Source: Candidatus Peribacteria bacterium (GTDB lineage: Bacteria > Patescibacteriota > Gracilibacteria > Peribacterales > Peribacteraceae). Taken from it: DNA of 34,870 bases. The stretch is taken from positions 1-34,870 of the forward strand of contig CALRAD010000010.1 in the NCBI GenBank assembly GCA_943350395.1, read 5' to 3'. Shown piece by piece: positions 29,415-34,870 of this stretch. Every line of letters begins with the position of its first letter. Position 1 is the stretch's first letter. The notes under the pieces are model-generated. The model was not told the origin of the DNA, searched no databases, and saw only the letters and a program-made list of their open reading frames with translations. The position numbers and the translations under genes are program-made.

Positions 29415-29876
29415 ATGCGTCTCCACATTCTTATCTCGTCGATGTTCGCTTTGTTGGCTCTTTCAGCCTGCGGTCCAAAGGAGCTCACTCTTTCCTCGTT
29501 CAACGGTTCGAAGATGGTAACGGTTCTCGTCGATGTTGCCGATACTCCAGCCGAACGTGATGTCGGACTCATGAATGTCACGACACTGGATCTGGGGAAG
29601 GGCATGCTTTTTGTCTTCCCTGAGCCCGCAATGCTTTCTTTCTGGATGAAGAATACGAAGATCCCGCTTGAAGTGATGTTCTTCGATGCTCTCGGTGAAT
29701 TTGTCAGCACAGCCCAGATGATTCCGTGCGAAGGAGAACCGTGTCCGAAATATACTGCACAGAGTCTTTCTCAATATGCACTCGAAGTGAATCCCGATTT
29801 TCGGGAAGCAAATGGGATTGGAGTCGGTTGGAGGATTGATATGAAGCAGGTTAAAAAGATAGCCAGGCCCAAGTAG
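29415..29876 (+). CDS. DUF192-family lipoprotein
   Basis: The start is ATG 29415 (MRLHILISSMFALLALSACG); an upstream in-frame TTG at 29379 is the -35 box. Residues 1-18 are a signal peptide, and LSAC with Cys19 is a lipobox, so the protein is probably lipid-anchored outside the membrane. The rest is a DUF192 domain: VDVADTPAERDVGLMNVTTL, GMLFVFPEPAMLSFWMKNTK, IPLEVMFFDALGEFV, a CEGEPCPKY disulphide candidate, and the glycine turn GIGVGWRI near the end. The molecular role of DUF192 is unknown. Length 153. Confidence 0.9.
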   Translation: MRLHILISSMFALLALSACGPKELTLSSFNGSKMVTVLVDVADTPAERDVGLMNVTTLDLGKGMLFVFPEPAMLSFWMKNTKIPLEVMFFDALGEFVSTAQMIPCEGEPCPKYTAQSLSQYALEVNPDFREANGIGVGWRIDMKQVKKIARPK

Positions 29877-29882
29877 TCTCGG

Positions 29883-29905
29883 AACTGAGACGCAGCATCT
29901 CAGTT
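29883..29905. terminator. Hairpin between converging genes
   Basis: AACTGAGA (29883-29890) and TCTCAGTT (29898-29905) form a perfect 8-bp stem with a 7-nt loop in the 40-nt gap between the DUF192 gene and purC. No U-run follows on either strand, so any termination would be weak or factor-aided. Confidence 0.4.
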
Positions 29906-29916
29906 GGAGAGAACGA

Positions 29917-30885
29917 TCACATTCTGTATGCTTGCAGATTTTTTTCAATTCTTCCGACAATGTCGGTTGTCTCCGGCAGCACGAATGATTCTCCGGTGAT
30001 TTTCTCGAAGAGCTGAATGTACTTATCCGCAAGCTGAAGCCGAACATCATCGGTGATCTCGGGCTTTGGTTTTCCGTAGTCGAACCCCTGTTCCCGAAGC
30101 CACAGACGGAAAAATTCCTTGTCGAGACTCTCCGGTTCCATGCCTTTCGTCATACGATCTTCGTATGACGATGCGATCCAGTATCGCGATGAATCCGGCG
30201 TATGTACTTCGTCTGCAATGGTGATTGTCCCTTCTTCATCCACCCCCATTTCGTATTTCGTATCGACGAGGATCAGACCGCGTTTTGCCGCGAGTTCTTG
30301 TCCTCTCTTAAAGAGCGCGAGTGCTCGGTCACCGATCTCTTCCCACTGCACAGGCGTCGTTAATTTCTGTTCGATGATTCCTGCAGCATCGATCAGTTCA
30401 TCGGTCTCGCCCTTCGTCGTCGGCGTGATGATCGGGGTAGGGAATTTCTGATTTTTGACCATTCCTTCCGCAAGCGTATTGCCGCAGAAATTTCGCATGC
30501 CCTTCGCATAGTTGACCCATGCCGACGTACCGGTTGAGCCCGTTAAATAGCCACGAACAATGATTTCGACCTTGAACATCTCAAGCTTCTTCACGACGGC
30601 AGCATTCTCATCGGGAACGGTGATGATGTGCGTCGGCATGATGTCTTTCACCTTCTCGAACCACCATGCGCTGATCTGATTCAGTGCCTGTCCCTTCAGC
30701 GGGATGCTGCACCATGCGACATCGAAGGCGGATTGTCTGTCTGTTGCAATGAGAATGCTGCGCTTTTCTTGCGCATACACATCGCGAACTTTACCCGTGT
30801 ATTTTTCGCCGAGATTCTTGAAATTCGTTCCGTCGAGGGTGCTTTTCAGGAATGGTCTGAGCGCTTCTGGGGTGTGTGATGACAT
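29917..30885 (-). CDS. purC: SAICAR synthetase
   Basis: The enzyme joins CAIR and aspartate with ATP hydrolysis in de novo purine synthesis. The start is ATG 30885 (MSSHTPEALRPFLKSTLDGT); the upstream TTG is rejected. The 322-residue length is that of the longer (yeast Ade1-like) form rather than the ~240-residue form. Motifs are GKVRDVYAQ and LIATDRQSAFDV (ATP site), VRGYLTGSTGTSAW, ITPTTKGETD, LVDTKYEMGVDEEGTITIAD and DEVHTPDSSRYW. No other purine gene is nearby. Codons at 30148-30170 contain a perfect 10-bp hairpin. Confidence 0.95.
   Translation of the reverse strand: MSSHTPEALRPFLKSTLDGTNFKNLGEKYTGKVRDVYAQEKRSILIATDRQSAFDVAWCSIPLKGQALNQISAWWFEKVKDIMPTHIITVPDENAAVVKKLEMFKVEIIVRGYLTGSTGTSAWVNYAKGMRNFCGNTLAEGMVKNQKFPTPIITPTTKGETDELIDAAGIIEQKLTTPVQWEEIGDRALALFKRGQELAAKRGLILVDTKYEMGVDEEGTITIADEVHTPDSSRYWIASSYEDRMTKGMEPESLDKEFFRLWLREQGFDYGKPKPEITDDVRLQLADKYIQLFEKITGESFVLPETTDIVGRIEKNLQAYRM
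30148..30170. repeat. Perfect hairpin inside purC
   Basis: CGTCATACGA (30148-30157), loop TCT, TCGTATGACG (30161-30170). The encoded residues (YEDRM region) are normal for the family, so this does not look like an insertion. Confidence 0.6.
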
Positions 30886-30891
30886 GGGGAG

Positions 30892-30919
30892 AGCATAACA
30901 ATCTGTCTTCAATTATCAA
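30892..30919 (-). promoter_or_regulatory. Leaderless promoter of purC
   Basis: On the minus strand TTGATA (30914-30919), 16 nt, TATGCT (30892-30897), 6 nt (CTCCCC), ATG at 30885. Confidence 0.55.
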
Positions 30920-30961
30920 AATCTCAGAGTTTTTCTCAATGATAAGCCGAAAAAGTTATAT

Positions 30962-30988
30962 TTGACATTATATTAATTATAGTAAATA
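30962..30988 (+). promoter_or_regulatory. Candidate promoter region of the giant surface protein
   Basis: TTGACA (30962-30967), 15 nt, TAAATA (30983-30988); a second -10-like TAAAAT lies at 31027-31032. A 10-codon frame (MTIPKTAAIC) starts at 30998, ten bases after the first -10 box, and ends before the surface gene; it may be a chance frame or a short leader peptide. The region is very AT-rich compared with the flanks. Confidence 0.4.
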
Positions 30989-31097
30989 GATACACATATG
31001 ACCATTCCAAAAACCGCAGCAATATGCTAAAATAACAAGATTTTCACGGGCACATACACAGATAGAAGTATGCGCACGCGAGAACAGAAACACACAC

Positions 31098-34000
31098 ATG
31101 CACAAAATCCGTCGACCGCTGGCCTCGATCGTTCTTGCAATCATGATCTTGTCGATCGTCGTGTCCGATGCTCATCTCGTGCCTGCCGCAAGTCCCGCTT
31201 CCGTTCCGGTCGTGGCACGAGAGCCATACGGTCCTTTCGCTGTTGCCTTCACCGGCGCGAGCACAATATTCAATTCGCAGAAGACCGAGACCGGTTCACT
31301 CGACCAGAATCCCGGAGCGTCGATTCTGGAAAGGGCAAATGCAAGACGCCTCCAGAGAAGTTTGTACATTCAAGAACTTACGATTGCCCCTGCAGCGCCT
31401 GCTTTGTTTTCGAGCAGCGTGAGTGTATCTCGTTATGCATTCGGTCCTGCCAAAAACAATCAGGTGCTCACATTTATCGATGGCAGGATGGTGTGGCGTG
31501 ACCCCACCTACGCTCCTGCGGGAGCTTCGGGGGGCAAGCCCGTTGATTTTATCCGCGAGCCCGGTTCTGGGAGGAAGCCTGCAGATCTGTTTCATTCGGC
31601 TGCGATCGACAGAAATCTCGGAAGTGCGACACCTCCAAGACATTATGGCAGTGGGGGCGGAGGTTCTTCTGTAGCGACGACAACGACAGTGTCTGGACTC
31701 TCCGAATCCGATGCAAACGGCAATTATGTGAATGTCTCCGGGGACACGATGGCAGGCGCACTCGTGATTTCTTACAACGGTCTCGGGCTTTCGATTGCTG
31801 GAACGGCATCGGGTGATGTGATCCATGCGACACGACTGCTCACCGTCACCGGATCTGCGATCTTCGACGGCAACGCTCGCTTCAATTCGACGGTCACATT
31901 GAACTCCGTCACCTACACGTTTCCGTCTTCCGATGGAACTTCCTCAGGCAAAGTCCTGAAAACCAATGCAGCAGGGCAACTCAGCTGGTCTACCGATTTG
32001 AATACGGGCTCCTCAAGCAACTGGTCAAACACCGGCTCTCTCCAGACTGCTTTCGATGCTCGTTACGTGAACACGGCAGGCGACACCATGACCGGAGCTC
32101 TCCTCGTCAAAGCCAACCTCTCCGGTTCTCGACTGATTATCTCCGGAAACGCAGCAGTTTCGGGAGCGCTTGTCGTTGTGAGTAACGGCACAATTCGTGG
32201 AACACTTTCCGGAAATATTCTCCATGCGGAGAAAGATCTTACGTCTTCAGGAACCCTCACGGTTGTTGGAGCTGCGAGACTCAAATCCAATCTCAATGTC
32301 GTCGGCACCATTTCCGGAGCCGCTCTCCAAATCATGGCAGGCAGTACCAATTACATCCAAGGCACTCTCGGCATCGGCACCACTGCTCCCAAAGCAAAAC
32401 TCGATGTCACCGGAACGATCTCAGGAAACACTCTCGTCATCAGCAAGAATGGTTCTTTCTCGGGAGCGCTGACAGTCGTCGGAAACTCCACCGTCAGAGG
32501 TACCTTCTCTGGAACTACGATCAATGCAAACTCCCTCCTCACAGGATCCACGATTCAGGGCTTCGGTCTCTACGGTTGCCAAGGCACAGCAAACAAGATC
32601 ACCTACAACGCCTCGACCAAGAAATTCCTTTGTGAGGCGGATCAAGCGGTGGGATCTGGTCTTGATCAAAACGCGGGTGACGCTCGCTACGTCAATCAAT
32701 CCGGCGACACGATGACCGGCGCTCTCTCCGTCCGTGCCACTCTCTCCGGTTCCCGCCTCGTGATCTCGGGTAATGCAGCCGTCTCGGGAGCCCTGATCGT
32801 CGTCGGAAACGGCACCTTCCGCGGAACCTTATCTGGCACCACGATCAACGCCAACTCTCTCCTCACAGGAGCCACCATCCAAGGTTTCGGTCTCTACGGT
32901 TGCCAAGGAACGAGTAACAAGATCACCTACAACCAAACCACCAAGAAATTCCTCTGCGAAGCAGATCAGACAGGGGGAGCCTCCAGCAACTGGAGCAATA
33001 CCGGATCCCTTCAGACCAGTTTCGACCTCCGCTACGTCAATCAATCCGGAGACACGATGACCGGAGCACTCCTTGTCAAAGCCAACCTCTCCGGTTCTCG
33101 ACTGATCATCTCCGGAAACGCAGCAGTCTCCGGTGCACTCGTTGTTGTGGGCAACGGCATCATCAGAGGCACGCTCTCTGGAAACATTCTCCATGCCGAA
33201 AAGACACTGACATCCTCCGGCACCCTCACCTTCGAAGGAGCAGCCTCCGGATCCACTCTCTACGTTGCAACCTCTATTAGCGGTGCAGGACTCACAGATT
33301 GTGATGTCGCAACGCAAACCCTGAATTGGGACAGCAGCACCGGACGATTCTCCTGTGGCACCGACAGCGACACCACCTACACGGCAGGCCAGGGTCTTTC
33401 CCTTAACGGCACAACCTTCTCTCTCGCTTCCGCTTTCTCCGGAACTTCTCTCAAGATCTACGGAACACTCTCTGGAAACATTCTTCACGCCGAAAAAACT
33501 CTCACCTCATCTGGAACCCTTACCATTCTCGGCACCACTACCCTCCGAGGCACTACCTCCGGAAACATCCTTCACGCGGAGAAGACTCTCACATCCTCAG
33601 GCTCTCTCACCTTCGAAGGCGCTGCCTCCGGTTCCACTCTCTACGTCGCCACTTCCATCAACGGTGCAGGGCTTGCAGACTGTGACATCGCAGGCACCAG
33701 CAAACTTCTCTGGGACAGTGCAACAGGCAGATTCTCCTGCGGCACTGACCAGAACAGCGGATCAGGAGCCCCTGAAGTCGGCACCACCTCCTTCACCGGA
33801 GCAGTCCTCAGGCTCGGCGATGCTCGTTACGTCAACACCAGTGGCGACACCATGACAGGTGCTCTCCTCGTCAAAGCCAACCTCTCTGGCTCCAGACTGA
33901 TCATCTCCGGAAACGCCGCAGTCTCGGGTGCTCTCATAGTTGTCTCTGACACCACCATCAGAGGGACACTCTCTGGAAACATCCTCCACGCAGAGAAAAC

Positions 34001-34870
34001 TCTCACATCTTCAGGCTCTCTCACCTTCGAAGGAGCAGCTTCCGGATCTACTCTCTACGTTGCCACTTCTATTAGCGGAGCAGGACTCACAGATTGTGAT
34101 GTCGCAACGCAAACTCTTAACTGGGACAGCTCCACCGGACGATTCTCCTGTGGCACCGACAGCGACACCACCTACACGGCAGGCCAGGGTCTTTCCCTTA
34201 ACGGCACAACCTTCTCCCTTGCCTCAGCCTTCTCCGGCACCTCTCTCAAAATCTACGGAACACTCTCTGGAAACATTCTCCACGCCGAAAAAACTCTCAC
34301 CTCATCTGGAACCCTCACCATTCTCGGCACCACTACCCTCCGAGGCACCACCTCCGGAAACATCCTCCACGCAGAAAAGACACTGACATCCTCCGGAACA
34401 CTGGTTGTTATTGGTAATTCCAAATTCCGTGCCACGCTTTCCGGAAACATTCTCCATGCTGAGAAAGATCTCACGTCTTCAGGAACCCTCACGGTTGTTG
34501 GAGCTGCGAGACTCAAATCCAATCTCAATGTCGTTGGAACAATCTCAGGCGCTGCTCTCCAGATCATGGCAGGCAGTACCAATTACATTCAGGGCACTCT
34601 CGGCATCGGCACGACTTCACCCAAAGCAAAACTCGATGTCACCGGAACGATTTCCGGAAACACTCTTGTCATCAGCAAGAACGGTTCCTTCTCGGGAACC
34701 CTCATGGTTGTCGGAAATTCCACCGTCAGAGGCACACTCTCCGGAACTACCATCAACGCAAACTCCCTCCTCACAGGATCTACGATTCAGGGCTTCGGTC
34801 TCTATGGTTGCCAAGGAACAGCGAACAAGATCACCTACAACGCCTCTACTAAGAAATTCCTCTGCGAAGC
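31098..34870 (+). CDS. Giant secreted modular repeat protein (5' part, open to window end)
   Basis: From ATG 31098 the frame stays open for 1257 codons to the window edge. Residues 1-35 are a signal peptide (MHKIRRPLASIVLAIMILSI, cleavage likely after VPAA). A unique N-terminal region (to about 200) holds a dispersed-repeat insertion (TYAPAGASGGKP). The rest repeats several modules: NTAGDTMTGALLVKANLSGS, like phage tail-fibre 'GDTMTG.L' repeats; LIISGNAAVSGALVVV; LSGNILHAEKTLTSSGTL; and FGLYGCQG...KKFLCEAD or TGRFSCGTDSDTTYTAGQGL, with paired Cys. It is rich in Ser, Thr, Gly and Leu. A beta-solenoid adhesin on the cell surface is likely; the partner is unknown. Overlapping frames on both strands are shadows. 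Confidence 0.9.
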   Translation, partial: MHKIRRPLASIVLAIMILSIVVSDAHLVPAASPASVPVVAREPYGPFAVAFTGASTIFNSQKTETGSLDQNPGASILERANARRLQRSLYIQELTIAPAAPALFSSSVSVSRYAFGPAKNNQVLTFIDGRMVWRDPTYAPAGASGGKPVDFIREPGSGRKPADLFHSAAIDRNLGSATPPRHYGSGGGGSSVATTTTVSGLSESDANGNYVNVSGDTMAGALVISYNGLGLSIAGTASGDVIHATRLLTVTGSAIFDGNARFNSTVTLNSVTYTFPSSDGTSSGKVLKTNAAGQLSWSTDLNTGSSSNWSNTGSLQTAFDARYVNTAGDTMTGALLVKANLSGSRLIISGNAAVSGALVVVSNGTIRGTLSGNILHAEKDLTSSGTLTVVGAARLKSNLNVVGTISGAALQIMAGSTNYIQGTLGIGTTAPKAKLDVTGTISGNTLVISKNGSFSGALTVVGNSTVRGTFSGTTINANSLLTGSTIQGFGLYGCQGTANKITYNASTKKFLCEADQAVGSGLDQNAGDARYVNQSGDTMTGALSVRATLSGSRLVISGNAAVSGALIVVGNGTFRGTLSGTTINANSLLTGATIQGFGLYGCQGTSNKITYNQTTKKFLCEADQTGGASSNWSNTGSLQTSFDLRYVNQSGDTMTGALLVKANLSGSRLIISGNAAVSGALVVVGNGIIRGTLSGNILHAEKTLTSSGTLTFEGAASGSTLYVATSISGAGLTDCDVATQTLNWDSSTGRFSCGTDSDTTYTAGQGLSLNGTTFSLASAFSGTSLKIYGTLSGNILHAEKTLTSSGTLTILGTTTLRGTTSGNILHAEKTLTSSGSLTFEGAASGSTLYVATSINGAGLADCDIAGTSKLLWDSATGRFSCGTDQNSGSGAPEVGTTSFTGAVLRLGDARYVNTSGDTMTGALLVKANLSGSRLIISGNAAVSGALIVVSDTTIRGTLSGNILHAEKTLTSSGSLTFEGAASGSTLYVATSISGAGLTDCDVATQTLNWDSSTGRFSCGTDSDTTYTAGQGLSLNGTTFSLASAFSGTSLKIYGTLSGNILHAEKTLTSSGTLTILGTTTLRGTTSGNILHAEKTLTSSGTLVVIGNSKFRATLSGNILHAEKDLTSSGTLTVVGAARLKSNLNVVGTISGAALQIMAGSTNYIQGTLGIGTTSPKAKLDVTGTISGNTLVISKNGSFSGTLMVVGNSTVRGTLSGTTINANSLLTGSTIQGFGLYGCQGTANKITYNASTKKFLCE
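31503..31542 (+). repeat. Dispersed palindromic element, copy B (inside surface protein gene)
   Basis: It runs CCCACCTACGCTCCTGCGGG, AGCTTCGGGGGGCAAGCCCG. It is the longest copy: its left half matches copy C and its right half matches copy A (30 of 32 from 31511). It is translated as PTYAPAGASGGKP, in the same reading frame as the L3 tail. Confidence 0.85.
32208..32638 (+). repeat. Long direct repeat, first copy (2232-bp offset)
   Basis: This 431-bp segment recurs at 34440-34870 with no insertions or deletions (offset 2232 bp = 744 codons). Identity is high, including synonymous positions. The second copy is cut by the window end. Confidence 0.85.
33162..33599 (+). repeat. Long direct repeat, first copy (795-bp offset)
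   Basis: This segment recurs at 33957-34394 (offset 795 bp = 265 codons). Stretches such as 33301-33420 and 34096-34215 are almost identical at the DNA level, pointing to recent duplication or gene conversion. Confidence 0.85.
33957..34394 (+). repeat. Long direct repeat, second copy (795-bp offset)
   Basis: Second copy of 33162-33599. It encodes the LSGNILHAEKTLTSSG, CDVATQTLNWDSSTGRFSCG and TYTAGQGLSLNGTTFSL modules. Similarity fades near 34390. Confidence 0.85.
34440..34870 (+). repeat. Long direct repeat, second copy (2232-bp offset)
   Basis: Second copy of 32208-32638, encoding the NILHAEKDLTSSGTLTVVGA through FGLYGCQGTANKITYNASTK segment. It runs to the edge, so the repeat may be longer. 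Confidence 0.85.

Noticed and set aside
31070-31501. 143-codon frame overlapping the start of the surface gene
   Set aside because: It is in another frame, is rich in Arg/Cys/His without sense, and lacks a signal peptide; the frame from 31098 has a clear signal peptide and continues for over 1200 codons.
32829-33488. 219-codon minus-strand frame opposite the surface gene
   Set aside because: It is a shadow of the repetitive Ser/Thr/Gly codons; the same peptide repeats appear wherever the plus-strand module repeats.
31098-34870. Prophage tail-fibre gene
   Set aside because: The modules resemble tail-fibre repeats, but the protein has a Sec signal peptide and no phage genes are seen in the 30 kb upstream.
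25841-34870. CRISPR array
   Set aside because: The repeats in the window are either coding modules or isolated palindromes; there is no regular spacing with unique spacers and no cas gene.

Overview
The window carries a large ribosomal-protein supercluster (S10-spc-alpha order, then L17, L13 and S9), followed by a stretch of mixed single genes and the start of a giant repetitive secreted protein. Several signs point to a Patescibacteria/CPR bacterium, plausibly of the Peribacteria/Peregrinibacteria lineage (inference). L30 is missing between S5 and L15. Many ribosomal proteins carry short basic or Ala/Pro tails. There is a cysteine-rich protein of a kind I know mainly from Patescibacteria. 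Almost no start codon has a Shine-Dalgarno sequence. TGA is used as an ordinary stop (for example L16, S17, infA, L13, tpiA, rpe), so the TGA=Gly code of some relatives is not in use.

Layout. 1-99: the 5' end of a minus-strand gene with a helix-turn-helix-like start. 100-343: promoter and folded leader of the ribosomal operon. 344-9315: rplC, rplD, rplW, rplB, a possible 20-residue membrane peptide, rpsS, rplV, rpsC, rplP, rpmC, rpsQ, rplN, rplX, rplE, rpsN, rpsH, rplF, rplR, rpsE. 9316-10918: an opposite-strand insert where rpmD (L30) would normally sit. It holds a 47-bp inverted repeat, an ACT-domain protein and two small unknown genes, each preceded by a copy of the same ~107-nt folded leader. 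10919-14050: rplO, secY, adk, map. 14112-17825: a second opposite-strand insert, a two-gene operon for a 101-residue helical protein and a 1126-residue charged protein with a duplicated module. 18083-22421: infA, rpmJ, rpsM, rpsK, rpsD, rpoA, rplQ, rplM, rpsI. 22490-30885: unknown and housekeeping genes (Cys-rich protein, tRNA-Thr, dprA, tpiA, rpiB, rpe, a DUF192 lipoprotein, purC). 31098 to the end: one open frame of at least 1257 codons encoding a secreted, Ser/Thr/Gly-rich modular protein.

Three things stand out. First, one palindromic DNA repeat family occurs six times, and four copies are translated in frame: the L3 tail, a loop in adenylate kinase, the IF-1 tail and the giant surface protein. 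This resembles the Rickettsia palindromic elements. Second, many of the non-ribosomal genes have a -10 hexamer ending 6-8 nt before the start codon, often with a well-placed -35 box, which predicts leaderless mRNAs. Inside the ribosomal operons the starts are instead preceded by pyrimidine tracts such as TCTC-ATG. Third, a structured leader is duplicated upstream of two small minus-strand genes.

The ribosomal genes, secY, map, adk and rpoA together supply the core translation, secretion, protein N-terminal maturation and transcription machinery. The second half supplies glycolysis/pentose-phosphate isomerases, DNA uptake or processing, one isolated purine gene and the cell surface.
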